Numbered from the stretch's first letter, positions 44,645 through 56,010 are shown. The stretch is 64,000 nt of DNA from Shewanella mangrovisoli (GCF_019457635.1 NZ_CP080412.1:1-64000), one strand, 5' to 3'. Made by a program: numbers and translations. Notes: generated from the letters alone by a model not told the origin.

Positions 44645-45523
44645 TTAACGAATTTTGCTAAGAATTCCGTCTAATTCAGCCAGATTCTGATAGTTAATTA
44701 CAATTTTACCCTTACCCTTACTGCTATGAGCAATCGAAACCTTGGCACCTAATCTTTCAATTAACTGCTGCTCTAAACGACAAACATCTTGATCTTTAGT
44801 CGTAGTTTCGACGGGTTTGGGCGGATTTAAGGTTTGATTAATCAATCGTTCAGTTTCCCGAACGGTTAATTCCTTGGCAGCCACTAATCTCGCCAGATTT
44901 GTTTGTTCTTCACCCTCAATTGCGAGCAAAGCGCGTGCATGGCCCATATCAATGTCGCCATACTCGAGTAAACGCTTAACCGGTTCATTTAAACCGTTTA
45001 ACCGTAACAAGTTAGATACACTCGCGCGAGATTTTCCCACAACATCGGCAACCTGTTGGTGAGTCAGCTCAAATTCTTGCATCAAACGTTGTAATGCAAT
45101 GGCTTCTTCCATGGCATTTAAGTCTTCACGTTGAATGTTTTCAATCAACGCAATGGCAACCGCCGCTTCATCGGGAACCGGTTTAACGATACAAGGGATT
45201 TTTTCGACACCCGCCAATTGGGAAGCGCGCCAACGGCGCTCACCGGCGATGATTTCATATTGGCTATCGCTGACAGGACGCACCACAATCGGCTGAATAA
45301 TGCCTTGATTGCGGATGGAATGGGCGAGTTCTTCTAACGCCTCGGGAGACATGTCCTTACGAGGTTGGTATTTACCCGGTTGTAATAGGTCGAGATCCAG
45401 ATGAATAAGTTCTTCTTTTTTATCGACAACAACCACTTCTTCCGTGTGTTTTTTACTCGCGGCGTGGCTGTTACTCAGTAAAGCATCTAAGCCTTTGCCT
45501 AACCCTCTTTTCTTTAACGTCAT
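44645..45523 (-). CDS. parB: Chromosome partition protein ParB
   Basis: CTP-dependent clamp that loads at parS and condenses the origin region for segregation. 292 residues: N-terminal ParB/Srx domain with CTP-binding AGERRWRASQLAG and ENIQREDLNAMEEA, helix-turn-helix LTHQQVADVVGKSRASVSNLLRLNGL, and a C-terminal dimer domain. Starts nine bases after parA. Candidate parS sites lie at 59718 and 63907 on the other side of oriC. Confidence 0.97.
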   Translation of the reverse strand: MTLKKRGLGKGLDALLSNSHAASKKHTEEVVVVDKKEELIHLDLDLLQPGKYQPRKDMSPEALEELAHSIRNQGIIQPIVVRPVSDSQYEIIAGERRWRASQLAGVEKIPCIVKPVPDEAAVAIALIENIQREDLNAMEEAIALQRLMQEFELTHQQVADVVGKSRASVSNLLRLNGLNEPVKRLLEYGDIDMGHARALLAIEGEEQTNLARLVAAKELTVRETERLINQTLNPPKPVETTTKDQDVCRLEQQLIERLGAKVSIAHSSKGKGKIVINYQNLAELDGILSKIR

Positions 45524-45532
45524 GGTTATCCT

Positions 45533-46321
45533 TTACGCTCGCTTAGCCTGAGTTTTCTGTTCGGAACGGCGGATCATCTCGCCCGCTAACGCTAAATATG
45601 CCTTAGCCCCCGCACTCGATTTGTCGTAGTACATGGCGGGTGCACCAAAGCTCGGCGCCTCGGCCAAACGCACATTACGTGGGATCACTGTGCGATAAAC
45701 CTTATCACCAAAATGCTGTTTTAGCTGATCGGACACATCATTAGACAGGCGATTACGCGGGTCATACATGGTTCGCAAAATCCCTTCAATCCCCAAACCA
45801 GGATTCACCACCGCCGCTAATTTAGTGATGGTATCAATCAAGGCGGTTAAGCCTTCCAATGCAAAGTACTCACACTGCATTGGCACCAGTACGGAATCCG
45901 CTGCCGACATGGCATTCACAGTCAACATGTTGAGCGAAGGCGGGCAATCGATAAAGATATAATCGTATTGATCTTTTATCGGTGCGAGCGCATTACGTAA
46001 CCGCACTTCACGGGCAAAAAACTCCATGAGTTTAATTTCTGCCGCGGTCACATCGCCATTACTGGCAATTAGATCGTATTTCCCCGAGGTGTCTTTGACC
46101 ACGATCTCATCGAAGGGCTTTTCTTCAACCAGCAATTCGTAAGCCGTGTTTTCGACTTCGTATTTATCGACACCGCTGCCCATGGTGGCATTGCCCTGAG
46201 GATCGAGATCGATCAGCAGCACTTTACGCTTAGTCGCGGCTAAAGAGGCGGCTAAGTTGACACAAGTTGTTGTTTTCCCTACGCCACCTTTCTGGTTGGC
46301 CACGGCAATTACTTTACCCAC
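45533..46321 (-). CDS. parA: Chromosome partition ATPase ParA
   Basis: Walker-type ATPase that moves ParB-parS complexes. 262 residues, small chromosomal type without an N-terminal DNA-binding domain. Deviant Walker [10 protein letters not shown] (10-18 region), [11 protein letters not shown], and Walker [11 protein letters not shown]. Upstream of parB and downstream of rsmG, the common order near gamma-proteobacterial origins. Confidence 0.97.
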   Translation of the reverse strand: MGKVIAVANQKGGVGKTTTCVNLAASLAATKRKVLLIDLDPQGNATMGSGVDKYEVENTAYELLVEEKPFDEIVVKDTSGKYDLIASNGDVTAAEIKLMEFFAREVRLRNALAPIKDQYDYIFIDCPPSLNMLTVNAMSAADSVLVPMQCEYFALEGLTALIDTITKLAAVVNPGLGIEGILRTMYDPRNRLSNDVSDQLKQHFGDKVYRTVIPRNVRLAEAPSFGAPAMYYDKSSAGAKAYLALAGEMIRRSEQKTQAKRA

Positions 46322-46395
46322 AATGTCACCCTGTATGTAAATTCTGGTTTATTGCCTACTTAAAAATCCATATGAAATGAGGAGCTTTAAGCCTG

Positions 46396-47016
46396 TTATT
46401 CTTTGATTATTTTGAGTAAATGTCTTTGCTCATCGAGTCTAGGCACTTGGAGTTCGATGGTTTCGGTCACCACAAATCCAGCGGGGATTTGTTGCATCTC
46501 TTCATCACTCAGTTGTCCCTTGAGCGCATAAAATTGCCCATGCTCGGCAGGCAAGTGATGGCACCATGTCAACATATCATGGATTGAGGCAAAGGCGCGG
46601 CTGAGCACTCCATCGAACTTTTGCTCGGGTTGATAGGCCTCAACTCGGCTCTCTATCGAACTAATATTGTGGATCCCGAGTTCAAAGGCCACTTGCTTTT
46701 GAAAACGGATGCGCTTGCCTAAGCTATCGAGCAGCACAAAGGTTTTATCTGGATTCATAATCGCTAAGGGAATGCCGGGCAGCCCAGGGCCAGTACCTAC
46801 ATCGATAAAGCGCTCGCCCTGCAAATGGGGCGACACCACTAAGCTGTCCATGATATGACGGACAAGCATCGCCTCAGGATCTCTGACCGAGGTTAAGTTA
46901 TAAGCTTTATTCCATTTGTTGAGCATGCCAACAAAATCAAGCAGTTGTTTTTTCTGCTCAGCCGTGGCGGGCAGATTAATTTCGGCTAAATAGGCCTCTA
47001 ACTGGGCAGATAACAC
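46396..47016 (-). CDS. rsmG: 16S rRNA m7G527 methyltransferase
   Basis: GidB, methylates G527 of 16S rRNA in the decoding site; loss gives low-level streptomycin resistance in other bacteria. 206 residues. SAM-binding [14 protein letters not shown] and the preceding RHIMDSL are visible. Downstream of mnmG on the same strand; intact. Confidence 0.97.
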   Translation of the reverse strand: MLSAQLEAYLAEINLPATAEQKKQLLDFVGMLNKWNKAYNLTSVRDPEAMLVRHIMDSLVVSPHLQGERFIDVGTGPGLPGIPLAIMNPDKTFVLLDSLGKRIRFQKQVAFELGIHNISSIESRVEAYQPEQKFDGVLSRAFASIHDMLTWCHHLPAEHGQFYALKGQLSDEEMQQIPAGFVVTETIELQVPRLDEQRHLLKIIKE

Positions 47017-47078
47017 TGAACAACCTCAATAAAGATACGATTATAAACTCGCTGGCTATTATGAAGCCCTGAAACGTC

Positions 47079-47104
47079 GAAGGGAAGCCTGAATGCTTCC
47101 CTTC
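47079..47104 (-). terminator. Hairpin after mnmG
   Basis: GAAGGGAAGC, loop CTGAAT, GCTTCCCTTC, a perfect 10-base stem 30 bases beyond the mnmG stop. No U-run follows, so read-through to rsmG is likely. Confidence 0.5.
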
Positions 47105-47133
47105 TGCGACCAAACTGGCGATTAAGCTAGCTT

Positions 47134-49023
47134 TTACGCGCTCTTGCGTAATAAACCGCGTTTTTTCAGATGCACCAGCAGAATTGAAATCGCTGCTGGC
47201 GTAATACCTGAGATACGCGATGCTTGGCCAATGGTTTCAGGCTTATGGCTGTTTAACTTAGCAATCACCTCATTTGAAAGCCCTGGAACCTCTTTGTAAT
47301 CAAGATTCAATGGCAAACCTGTGTTCTCATTGCGTACCGCTTTGTTGATCTCTTCCTGCTGACGTTGGATATAGCCAGAGTACTTCACTTGGATCTGTAC
47401 TTGCTCGGCAGCGAGTGGATCGGCAAGTCCAGGCCCAAAGCCTTCAATCTGCATCAACTTGCTGTAATCCATTTCTGGACGACGCAGCAACTCTTCAAAC
47501 GACGCTTCACGGGAGATCGGCGTGTTTAAATGTGGATTTAACACTGGTACCAATGGTGAGTTTGGATGGATCCATTGGCTACGTAGACGTTGCAGTTCTA
47601 ACTCGATCGATTCCATTTTTTCACTGAAAGAGGCCCAACGCGCATCATCCACTAACCCCAGTTCACGACCTTTTGCGGTTAAACGCAGATCGGCGTTGTC
47701 TTCACGCAGTAATAGGCGGTATTCGGCGCGGCTGGTAAACATGCGGTAGGGTTCTTTAGTCCCTAAGGTTGATAAATCGTCAACCAATACACCTATGTAG
47801 GCTTCATCACGGCGAGGACACCAAGCTTCTTTGCCCTGAACCTGCAATGCAGCATTCATACCCGCGAGTAAACCTTGGGCACCAGCTTCTTCATAACCCG
47901 TGGTACCGTTGATTTGGCCCGCGAAGAACAAACCATTGATGGTTTTGGTTTCTAACGAGTTTTTAAGATCCCTTGGATCGAAGTAATCGTATTCAATCGC
48001 ATAACCTGGGCGAACAATCTCAGCATTTTCCATCCCTTGGATCGAACGAACCAGATTTAACTGCACATCGAAAGGCAAGCTGGTGGAAATACCGTTAGGG
48101 TAGATCTCGTTGGTGTTTAAGCCTTCGGGTTCGATAAAGATCTGGTGTGATGATTTATCTGAAAAACGATGGATCTTATCTTCGATAGAAGGGCAGTAAC
48201 GTGGACCAATCCCTTCGATCACGCCTGAATACATAGGGCTGCGATCTAAGCCACCACGAATAATATCGTGTGTCTTTTCATTGGTATGGGTGATCCAACA
48301 AGAAATTTGTTTCGGGTGATGGCTCACATCGCCCATAAACGACATTACAGGTAATGGCGTGTCGCCTTTCTGCTCTGTCATTTGGCTAAAATCGATGGTG
48401 TTGGCATCGATACGCGGTGGCGTACCGGTTTTTAAACGGCCAACACGGATTGGCAACTCGCGTAAACGGTGGGCGAGTGCGATTGATGGTGGATCGCCAG
48501 CACGACCGCCACTGTAGTTTTCTAAACCAATGTGAATCTTACCACTGAGGAAAGTACCCGCGGTTAAGACCACTGCTGGTGCTTCGAAGGCTAAGCCCAT
48601 TTGGGTCACTACGCCGACTACGCGATCGTTCTCAACAACCAGATCATCAACGGCTTGTTGGAAAATACGTAAGTTGGCTTGGTTTTGCAGAATATTTTGG
48701 ATCTTCTGACGATATAAAGCGCGATCAGCCTGAGCACGAGTCGCTCTTACTGCTGGACCTTTGCTCGAGTTTAGGGTTCTAAATTGGATCCCTGCATAGT
48801 CGGTTGCGATCGCCATTGCACCGCCTAAGGCATCGATTTCTTTTACCAGATGACCTTTGCCAATACCGCCGATCGCAGGGTTACATGACATTTGGCCTAA
48901 AGTATCAAGATTATGCGTCAGCAATAATGTCTTAGAGCCCATTCTTGCTGCAGCCAATGCGGCTTCAGTTCCGGCATGACCACCACCTACAACAATAACA
49001 TCAAACCGTTCATGAAAATGCAT
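47134..49023 (-). CDS. mnmG: tRNA uridine-34 carboxymethylaminomethyl enzyme MnmG
   Basis: FAD enzyme that with MnmE modifies the wobble uridine of several tRNAs. 629 residues as in E. coli. FAD-binding [20 protein letters not shown] at the N-terminus, the catalytic GGRAGDPPS and CPSIEDK region, and the helical C-terminal domain binding MnmE ([22 protein letters not shown]). Its start abuts oriC, the usual gidA position. mnmE is 2.7 kb away on the same strand beyond mioC and the transporter. Confidence 0.98.
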   Translation of the reverse strand: MHFHERFDVIVVGGGHAGTEAALAAARMGSKTLLLTHNLDTLGQMSCNPAIGGIGKGHLVKEIDALGGAMAIATDYAGIQFRTLNSSKGPAVRATRAQADRALYRQKIQNILQNQANLRIFQQAVDDLVVENDRVVGVVTQMGLAFEAPAVVLTAGTFLSGKIHIGLENYSGGRAGDPPSIALAHRLRELPIRVGRLKTGTPPRIDANTIDFSQMTEQKGDTPLPVMSFMGDVSHHPKQISCWITHTNEKTHDIIRGGLDRSPMYSGVIEGIGPRYCPSIEDKIHRFSDKSSHQIFIEPEGLNTNEIYPNGISTSLPFDVQLNLVRSIQGMENAEIVRPGYAIEYDYFDPRDLKNSLETKTINGLFFAGQINGTTGYEEAGAQGLLAGMNAALQVQGKEAWCPRRDEAYIGVLVDDLSTLGTKEPYRMFTSRAEYRLLLREDNADLRLTAKGRELGLVDDARWASFSEKMESIELELQRLRSQWIHPNSPLVPVLNPHLNTPISREASFEELLRRPEMDYSKLMQIEGFGPGLADPLAAEQVQIQVKYSGYIQRQQEEINKAVRNENTGLPLNLDYKEVPGLSNEVIAKLNSHKPETIGQASRISGITPAAISILLVHLKKRGLLRKSA

Positions 49024-49084
49024 GACCCTACCTTTAGTAACTTAAGAGACCCAACGTGAGCCGATCATTTTAGCATTTGCTTTG

Positions 49085-49440
49085 AATGAGGTGAATGATC
49101 ATTTTTAGAAAATGGATCCATAGGATCGGGACTAATAGATCTTAAGATCTTTATATAGATCTTCTTATTATGTTTACTATTAGGATCGCACTTTCCTGTG
49201 GGTAAGCTCATTTTCTTATTTATATCAAATAGTAACGAGCTTTTATTCTTGTGATCTAGCCGAGATCTACTGCCAGAAAAGGTGGGGATAGATCGGCTAT
49301 TTATCCACAAGGGGGATCTTTAAGCAGATCAGGTTGTGAATAGCACAGAGGTTGATCAGATCTAAATAATAGTTTATCCACAAAAATATACATTAAAGTA
49401 GTTTTTTGTGGATAAATAAGATCTAAACTGTGGGTGGTTT
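49085..49440. other. oriC: Chromosomal replication origin oriC
   Basis: Between mnmG and mioC, the E. coli oriC position. AT-rich 13-mer-like unwinding repeats with GATC (GATCTTTATATAGATCTTCTTA, about 49137-49160) precede AGGATCGCAC, a segment also found in E. coli oriC. DnaA boxes: TGTGGGTAA 49197-49205 (R1-like), TTATCCACA 49301-49309, TTATCCACA 49374-49382, TGTGGATAA 49407-49415. About 15 GATC sites provide Dam/SeqA control. No ORF is supported here. Confidence 0.93.
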
Positions 49441-49463
49441 GGTATGTTTTCCAAGAGAAGATC

Positions 49464-49904
49464 TTAAATTTGATCTTGCCATTGTGCCAACCACGCTAAA
49501 GCTGGGTCTTCTGGCACTGGATCCTGTTGAACATCGATCTGGATCTTATCCACAATAACTTTTGCACCGCTATATTCCAGCGCTTCAACTAACTTTTCAG
49601 GGCCTTGGCAAAAGGTGTCATAACTCGAATCGCCAATCGCGCACAAGGCGAACTGAACTTGGGTCAGATCCGGTGTGTTTAGCAGCAGTTCTTTACAAAA
49701 TGGTTGTAAATTGTCGGGCAGATCGCCGGCACCATGGGTCGACGAAACGATGATCCAAAGGGGATATGATTGCAATTCATCCAAAGTTGGGCTCAAAAAG
49801 GTATCGACTTCATGGCCTAATGGAGTGAGCTGGGCCTGCATTTCATCCGCTATATATTCACTGCTGCCGAGGGTGGTTCCGACTAATATCGCGATCTTGG
49901 TCAT
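49464..49904 (-). CDS. mioC: Flavodoxin-like protein MioC
   Basis: FMN-binding flavodoxin, 146 residues, reported in E. coli to support biotin synthase. Visible FMN loop VGTTLGSSEYIAD, SSTHGAGDLPDN and CAIGDSSYDTFCQGPE. Transcribed toward oriC, as in E. coli, where its transcription can affect initiation. Ends 24 bases from the origin region. Confidence 0.95.
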   Translation of the reverse strand: MTKIAILVGTTLGSSEYIADEMQAQLTPLGHEVDTFLSPTLDELQSYPLWIIVSSTHGAGDLPDNLQPFCKELLLNTPDLTQVQFALCAIGDSSYDTFCQGPEKLVEALEYSGAKVIVDKIQIDVQQDPVPEDPALAWLAQWQDQI

Positions 49905-50081
49905 TGTTACTGCTCTCTGTGGTCGTTAATTTCTATCATTTTTGGGGCTTACATCTACTTACAGTGTTTTGCTATATAAATTTACTCACTATTGATTTGC
50001 AGTCTGCTAGTATCCTTGGCTGCAATCCTAGTTTTATACATAGGCCGTAAGGTTTTTATAACAATTATAATAGGATAACTG

Positions 50082-51629
50082 ATGACTACTCCTGCTGATG
50101 CGCCAAAGTGGCCACGCCAAATACCCTATATTATTGCCAGTGAAGCGTGTGAGCGTTTCAGTTTTTATGGCATGCGCAACATTCTAACACCATTCTTGAT
50201 GACGGCACTTTTGCTCTCTATTCCCGAAGATCTTCGTGGAGCTGTGGCCAAGGATGTGTTCCACTCGTTCGTGATTGGGGTGTATTTTTTCCCCTTACTC
50301 GGTGGTTGGATTGCAGATAGATTCTTTGGTAAGTACAACACTATTCTGTGGTTAAGCTTACTTTACTGTGTGGGCCATGCGTTCTTGGCTATTTTTGAGC
50401 ACAGTGTGCAAGGCTTTTACACCGGCTTATTTTTAATTGCCTTAGGTTCGGGCGGGATTAAGCCTTTAGTTTCTTCGTTTATGGGCGATCAGTTTGATCA
50501 GAGCAACAAGTCTTTGGCGCAAAAAGCCTTCGATATGTTCTATTTTACGATCAACTTTGGTTCCTTCTTCGCATCCTTATCTATGCCATTGTTACTCAAA
50601 AACTTTGGCGCGGCAGTGGCTTTCGGGATCCCTGGTGTGTTGATGTTTATCGCCACGGTATTTTTCTGGTTAGGCCGCAAACGTTATGTGCATATGCCGC
50701 CAGAGCCTAAGGATCCCCATGGATTTTTACCCGTGATCCGTAGCGCTTTGCTCACTAAGGTCGAAGGCAAGGCCAATATAGGTTTAGTGTTAGCCTTAAT
50801 TGGTGGTGTTTCAGCCGCTTATGCGCTGGTGAATATTCAGACGCTCGGGATTGTGGCCGGTTTGTGTAGCGCTATGGTGCTGCTGATGGGATTTGTTGGC
50901 CTTGGGGCGTCATTACAGCTTGAGCGCGCGCGAGGGATTCATCCTGATGTGGCCGTGGATGGTGTGCGTTCAGTGCTACGTATTTTGGTGTTGTTCGCCT
51001 TAGTGACGCCATTTTGGTCCTTATTCGATCAAAAGGCGTCGACCTGGATTTTGCAGGCTAACGATATGGTCAAACCTTCGTGGTTTGAACCTGCGATGAT
51101 GCAGGCATTAAACCCGCTGTTAGTGATGCTGTTGATCCCATTCAATAACTTCGTTTTATATCCTGCTATTGAGCGTATGGGCGTGAAATTAACGGCGCTG
51201 CGTAAAATGGGGGCGGGGATCGCGATAACTGGCTTGAGCTGGATTGTGGTTGGGACGATTCAGTTGATGATGGACGGTGGCTCGGCGCTGTCTATCTTCT
51301 GGCAGATCTTACCCTATGCCTTACTGACTTTTGGTGAAGTATTAGTTTCGGCGACGGGTTTAGAATTTGCCTACAGCCAAGCACCTAAGGCTATGAAAGG
51401 CACGATTATGAGTTTTTGGACCTTATCGGTTACCGTCGGTAACCTTTGGGTATTACTCGCCAATGTGAGTGTAAAAAGCCCTGCGGTGACGGAACAAATC
51501 GTCCAAACCGGGATGAGTGTGACGGCATTCCAAATGTTCTTCTTCGCGGGATTTGCGATCTTGGCGGCGGTCATCTTCGCGCTCTATGCTAGGTCCTATC
51601 AAATGCAGGACCATTATCGCCAAGTCTAG
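50082..51629 (+). CDS. Proton-coupled oligopeptide transporter (POT), PepTSo ortholog
   Basis: Inner-membrane symporter of di- and tripeptides. 515 residues, 14 membrane helices with the extra HA-HB pair. POT signature ExxERF: E21-A-C-E24-R25-F26 with FSFYGMRN; PTR2 signatures GWIADRFFGKYNTI and the FYFTINFGS motif; late helix FGEVLVSATGLEFAYSQAP. By memory it is nearly identical to S. oneidensis SO_0002, the crystallised PepTSo. It is the only plus-strand gene between mioC and mnmE. Confidence 0.95.
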   Translation: MTTPADAPKWPRQIPYIIASEACERFSFYGMRNILTPFLMTALLLSIPEDLRGAVAKDVFHSFVIGVYFFPLLGGWIADRFFGKYNTILWLSLLYCVGHAFLAIFEHSVQGFYTGLFLIALGSGGIKPLVSSFMGDQFDQSNKSLAQKAFDMFYFTINFGSFFASLSMPLLLKNFGAAVAFGIPGVLMFIATVFFWLGRKRYVHMPPEPKDPHGFLPVIRSALLTKVEGKANIGLVLALIGGVSAAYALVNIQTLGIVAGLCSAMVLLMGFVGLGASLQLERARGIHPDVAVDGVRSVLRILVLFALVTPFWSLFDQKASTWILQANDMVKPSWFEPAMMQALNPLLVMLLIPFNNFVLYPAIERMGVKLTALRKMGAGIAITGLSWIVVGTIQLMMDGGSALSIFWQILPYALLTFGEVLVSATGLEFAYSQAPKAMKGTIMSFWTLSVTVGNLWVLLANVSVKSPAVTEQIVQTGMSVTAFQMFFFAGFAILAAVIFALYARSYQMQDHYRQV

Positions 51630-51660
51630 ATAAACCATTTAAGACAAAGCGCTTTTAAAT

Positions 51661-51703
51661 AAAAAAATCAGCCCCTAAGCGAACTTAGTGGGCTGATTTT
51701 TTT
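51661..51703. terminator. Bidirectional terminator between transporter and mnmE
   Basis: AAAAAAATCAGCCC and GGGCTGATTTTTTT arms around CTAAGCGAACTTAGT, itself a small stem. Serves both convergent genes. Confidence 0.88.
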
Positions 51704-51734
51704 ATGGCGTGTTTAACTAACCGCTAAAGCGAAA

Positions 51735-53108
51735 TTATTTACCGATACAGAATGAGCTGAAAATTTTGCCCAGTAGATCGTCTGAGGTGAAGCGGCCAGT
51801 GATTTCGGACAGGGCTAATTGCGCCATTCTCAGTTCTTCCGCTAACAATTCACCTGCGAGGTAAATCTCTAATTGTTCTTTACCGAGTTGCAGATGGCTT
51901 GCGGCAACATCTAATGCTTCGAGGTGACGACGACGGGCGATAAAGCCACCTTCTAGATTACTCTGATAACCCATCAAAGATTTAAGGTGTTGCTTTAATT
52001 CCTCGACGCCTAGACCGGTTTTGGCTGAGATCCGATACACGCTGTAACCTTTTTCTTCGGTCATCGCGAGGTTCTCTCCAGTGAGATCGGCCTTATTGCG
52101 GACAACGGTCACGCCTAAATTGGCGGGCAGGCGATTGATAAAATCGGGCCAAATATCATGGGGATCGACCGCATCCGTAGTGGTGCCATCGACCATAAAT
52201 AACACGCGATCGGCGCTATTGATTTCGTTCCACGCGCGTTCGATACCGATTTGCTCGACCGTATCTGTGGTGTCGCGCAGGCCTGCGGTGTCGATAATAT
52301 GCAGTGGCATACCATCTAAATGGATATGCTCGCGTAATACGTCACGGGTGGTGCCGGCTATTTCGGTCACAATCGCTGACTCTTTACCGGCGAGCGCATT
52401 TAGCAGACTGGATTTTCCGGCATTGGGGCGACCAGCAATCACGACTTTCATCCCTTCTCGGATAATCGAGCCTTGCTTGGCACTGGCTTGGACGGCGCTG
52501 AGTTTGTCGATGATTTTGTAGAGCGCGTTGGCAATTTTGCCGTCACTTAAAAAGTCGACTTCTTCATCGGGGAAATCAATCGCGGCTTCGACGTATAAAC
52601 GCAGATGGGTGACTTGATCCACCAGCTCATGGACTTCCTTCGAAAACTCACCTTGCAGTGATTGCAGCGCGCTTTTGGCGGCTTGCTCACTGGTGGCATC
52701 GATAAGGTCGGCAATGGCTTCGGCCTGGGTTAAGTCCAGCTTGTCGTTCATAAAGGCCTGTTCGCTAAACTCGCCTGGTTTGGCGATGCGAATACCTTCG
52801 ACTTCTAATACGCGCTTGATCAGCATATCGAGGACGATTTGACCACCGTGGCCCTGCAGCTCTAATACATCTTCACCGGTGAAGGAATTAGGGCCTTTAA
52901 AAAACAGGGCGATACCTTGGTCTATCACTTGGCCTGAGGCATTTTTAAAGTCGCAGTAATCGGCGTAACGGGGTTTAGGTAAATGACCCAATACGGCCAT
53001 GGCCACATCAGTTGCCTTATCACCAGAGATACGAATGATACCCACGCCGCCCCGTCCGGGCGCGGTGGCCTGTGCCACGATAGTGTCAGTTGTCACGGAA
53101 ATACCCAT
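51735..53108 (-). CDS. mnmE: tRNA modification GTPase MnmE
   Basis: Partner of MnmG in wobble-uridine modification. 457 residues: N-terminal folate-binding domain ([22 protein letters not shown]), helical domain, inserted GTPase with G1 [15 protein letters not shown]3 DTAGLRDT, G4 NKAD, and the C-terminal FCIGK with its conserved cysteine. Downstream of yidC on the same strand, the order also seen in E. coli. Confidence 0.97.
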   Translation of the reverse strand: MGISVTTDTIVAQATAPGRGGVGIIRISGDKATDVAMAVLGHLPKPRYADYCDFKNASGQVIDQGIALFFKGPNSFTGEDVLELQGHGGQIVLDMLIKRVLEVEGIRIAKPGEFSEQAFMNDKLDLTQAEAIADLIDATSEQAAKSALQSLQGEFSKEVHELVDQVTHLRLYVEAAIDFPDEEVDFLSDGKIANALYKIIDKLSAVQASAKQGSIIREGMKVVIAGRPNAGKSSLLNALAGKESAIVTEIAGTTRDVLREHIHLDGMPLHIIDTAGLRDTTDTVEQIGIERAWNEINSADRVLFMVDGTTTDAVDPHDIWPDFINRLPANLGVTVVRNKADLTGENLAMTEEKGYSVYRISAKTGLGVEELKQHLKSLMGYQSNLEGGFIARRRHLEALDVAASHLQLGKEQLEIYLAGELLAEELRMAQLALSEITGRFTSDDLLGKIFSSFCIGK

Positions 53109-53133
53109 TAATATCGATCAAATCATCTAAAGG

Positions 53134-53162
53134 AAAAGGCGGCTCATTAAGCCGCCTTTTTG
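53134..53162 (-). terminator. yidC terminator
   Basis: AAAAGGCGGC, loop TCATTAA, GCCGCCTTTTT, between yidC and mnmE. On the minus strand the A/T flanks fit a modest terminator. Confidence 0.75.
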
Positions 53163-53200
53163 CATATGCTGAGCCGTTAGCTCTTATCTAGCGCTTGGGC

Positions 53201-54826
53201 TTATTTTAAGCCTTTTTTCTCTAGACCTGCATAAATAATCTTCTGCTGGATGATGGCAACAATGTTACCCACTAACCAGTACAGTACTAGGCCCGATGGG
53301 AACCACAGGAAGAATACGGTAAAGATCATTGGCATCCATTGCATCATCTTCACTTGCATTGGGTCCATGGTCGGTGCGATGGGTTGCATTTTTTGCATCA
53401 CAAACATAGACGCACCCATCAGCAGCGGCAGAATGTAGTATGGATCTTGTACCGATAAGTCATGGATCCATAACATAAATGGCGCGTGACGCAGCTCGAA
53501 GCTTTCTAACAATACCCAGTACAAGGCAATGAAGATTGGCATCTGTAACAGGATAGGTAAACAGCCACCCATAGGGTTCACTTTTTCCTTCTTGTACAGT
53601 TCCATCATGGCTTGACCCATCTTTTGACGGTCATCGCCGAAGCGTTCTTTCAAATCCTGCAGTTTTGGCTGTAGATTACGCATTTTCGCCATTGAGGTGT
53701 ACTGCGCTTTAGTCAGCGGGAACAGTAAACCACGAACGGTTAAGGTGATCAGGATAATTGCCACACCCCAGTTACCCACAAAGGATTGATAGAACATCAA
53801 TAACCAGTGGATTGGTACGGCTAACCACCAAAGGAAACCGTAATCAACAACTAGGTTTAAGGTATCAGATAACGCAGATAGCGCTTTTTGATCCTTAGGA
53901 CCTACATAAAACTGTGAGCTAATTTCTTGAGTCGCACCAGGTGCAATATCGTATACCGCGCCACGGAAACCAATGTTAGCTAAACCGCCAGCACTGACAC
54001 TCGAGAAAATAGTGTTGCTATCGGTTGCTGGTGGGATCCAAGCTGATACGAAGTAATGTTGCAGCATCGCCGCCCAACCACCGAGAGTCGGTTGATTGAG
54101 GTTGCTCTTGCTCATATCTTCAAACTTGTACTTTTCGTAACGTACATCTTGAGTCGAGAACGCGGCGCCACGGTAAGTTGGCATCATCATGCTGCTTTCA
54201 GATGGCTTGATGGTCTGTTTAATCTGACCGTACATCTGAACTTGTAATGGAGCAGCTGAGGTGTTGTTGATTTTGTAATCGATATCAACGTTAAACTTGC
54301 CACGATGGAAAACAAACACTTTGGTGTAAGTCACACCGTTATCAGCCACATAGGTCAGTGGTACTTCTAAGGTGTCTTGGCCATCGGCTAAGGTAAATTC
54401 AGTTTTGCTGGCGGCAAATGCGGCGCGACCTTTAGCACTGCTATCGATACCATCGCGGCCAATCAGGCCACTCTGAGCGATATAGGTGAAATCTTTGGTT
54501 TGCTCAAGCAAAACAAATGGCTGGTCTTTACCCTGTTCCAGTTTGTGTGAAACCAGAGCTGCAAAAACGATGTCACCACCCACAGGGTTGATTTGTACAT
54601 CGAGCTGATCGGTTTTAACTGTGATCAGATTTTGCGTTGCCGTTAAGGCTGCTGGGACACCTGTGTCTGCTTCTGGAACATCAGCACTGTGATTTGTGGT
54701 TGCATTCGCCACTACAGACGATTCGGTTGCAACGGGTTTTGGAGCTTTGTCTGCTTGCCACTGTTGCCACAGCAAAAAGCTGACAAACAGTAGTCCTATT
54801 AGCAATATATTGCGTTGAGATTCCAT
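53201..54826 (-). CDS. yidC: Membrane protein insertase YidC
   Basis: Inserts and folds inner-membrane proteins alone or with SecYEG. 541 residues: N-terminal helix ([18 protein letters not shown]), large periplasmic beta domain (about 60-340), then the conserved five-helix core with [31 protein letters not shown] and [24 protein letters not shown]. Ends with a basic tail (EKKGLK). Three bases downstream of yidD. Confidence 0.97.
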   Translation of the reverse strand: MESQRNILLIGLLFVSFLLWQQWQADKAPKPVATESSVVANATTNHSADVPEADTGVPAALTATQNLITVKTDQLDVQINPVGGDIVFAALVSHKLEQGKDQPFVLLEQTKDFTYIAQSGLIGRDGIDSSAKGRAAFAASKTEFTLADGQDTLEVPLTYVADNGVTYTKVFVFHRGKFNVDIDYKINNTSAAPLQVQMYGQIKQTIKPSESSMMMPTYRGAAFSTQDVRYEKYKFEDMSKSNLNQPTLGGWAAMLQHYFVSAWIPPATDSNTIFSSVSAGGLANIGFRGAVYDIAPGATQEISSQFYVGPKDQKALSALSDTLNLVVDYGFLWWLAVPIHWLLMFYQSFVGNWGVAIILITLTVRGLLFPLTKAQYTSMAKMRNLQPKLQDLKERFGDDRQKMGQAMMELYKKEKVNPMGGCLPILLQMPIFIALYWVLLESFELRHAPFMLWIHDLSVQDPYYILPLLMGASMFVMQKMQPIAPTMDPMQVKMMQWMPMIFTVFFLWFPSGLVLYWLVGNIVAIIQQKIIYAGLEKKGLK

Positions 54827-54829
54827 AGC

Positions 54830-55084
54830 CTATTTATTACACCTGTCATTTTTAGGGGGGACGGGATCACTACCGCCGGGATGCAAAGGGTGACATTTTA
54901 ATATGCGTTTCAATGCAAACCAACAACCTTTCGCGGTTCCGTGCACTTTTATTGCCTCAATGGCGTAATGCGAGCATGTGGGATTGAAACGACATCGAGG
55001 CCCTAAGAGGGGGCTGATGAAGATTTGATAGCCACGAATGAACGTGGTTGCTAGCCATTGTAGCGGCGACTGAGTTTGCGCCAT
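54830..55084 (-). CDS. yidD: Membrane protein insertion efficiency factor YidD
   Basis: Small inner-membrane-associated protein that helps YidC-dependent insertion. 84 residues with the family core [31 protein letters not shown] and [15 protein letters not shown]. Its start lies 34 bases inside rnpA in another frame, the conserved overlap of this operon. Confidence 0.95.
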
Positions 55085-55407
55085 AGCTTTTCTATCAACT
55101 TGTTGATCTCTGCATTTTCCATTTCCATCACCCCGTTTCTGACCAGCACAACAATATCAAGGTGAGGGATGTCGTGTTGATTGAGGCGAAAACTATCTCT
55201 GATAACTCGCTTAATGCGATTACGCTGATTGGCGCGTTTTACATAGCGTTTAGCTACAGTAAGACCCAAACGCGGATGTTGTTCCGAATTAGGAATGGCA
55301 AGCAGAGTGATTTCAGCAGAAGAAGCTTTGATGGGATTGGAGAATACAGATTTAAATTGCGCGGGAGTTAGCAAGCGTAACTCCCGCGTAAAGGTATAGC
55401 TAGTCAA
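55051..55407 (-). CDS. rnpA: Ribonuclease P protein component
   Basis: Protein cofactor of RNase P for tRNA 5' maturation. 118 residues. The signature [18 protein letters not shown], the RNR motif, is visible. Overlaps yidD at its 3' end and follows rpmH by 20 bases, so rpmH-rnpA-yidD-yidC form an operon. Confidence 0.96.
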
Positions 55408-55427
55408 CTAGTTACCTACTTAACTTA

Positions 55428-55565
55428 TTAAGCAGATAAACGAGCGCGACCTTTCGCACGACGACGTGCAAGCACCTTACGGCCGCCTGCAGTAGCCATA
55501 CGAGCGCGGAAGCCGTGAGAACGCTTGCGCTTCAGGTTGCTAGGTTGAAAAGTACGTTTACTCAT
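55428..55565 (-). CDS. rpmH: 50S ribosomal protein L34
   Basis: 45 residues: [19 protein letters not shown] then [20 protein letters not shown], the very conserved basic L34. Most gamma-proteobacteria begin MKRTFQPS; the extra Ser is common in Shewanella-like relatives. First gene of the rpmH-rnpA-yidD-yidC operon, divergent from dnaA. Confidence 0.97.
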   Translation of the reverse strand: MSKRTFQPSNLKRKRSHGFRARMATAGGRKVLARRRAKGRARLSA

Positions 55566-56010
55566 GATGGCAATCCGTCTTTGTTATAAGTGAACATATC
55601 CTTATCTCTGGTGACAGAGGTAAGGGTAAAAAAGAGGCCGAATTGTAATCACTTTACCTGTCCCCGTCAACAACGAAAGTCAGCAAGTGGCTTATTTCTG
55701 CCCGTGTATCCTTTGATCAATTTCCCGCACACACCAGAAGATGTGGATAACTCTGTGTATTGGCACTACATGTAGTAGTGAAGGGGATCTATCAAGAGAT
55801 CAAAGGGGCGCCATTATAGATCAATGTGGATCGCTTAATAAAGCGGGATTTGCCCTATTTGTTGAATAAAAGGATCGAATTTGATCTTTGATGATCTGGG
55901 ATATCTCCATAGAATGATCTTGTTGGGGATAATTATTTTTTAAGGATAGCGATCATTGAGATCTCGCTATAGAATACACCTCTTTTTGATGATCTTTTGG
56001 GGATAACTTA
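55566..56010. promoter_or_regulatory. rpmH-dnaA intergenic region with DnaA box and GATC cluster
   Basis: 445 bases without a gene. A perfect DnaA box TGTGGATAA lies at 55742-55750, and ATP-DnaA-like GGGGATAA sequences occur near 55923 and 55999, just before the dnaA start. About twelve GATC sites are crowded into 55785-55993. Expected to carry the divergent rpmH and dnaA promoters with DnaA autoregulation and Dam/SeqA control; no clear -35/-10 pair was assigned. Confidence 0.75.
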
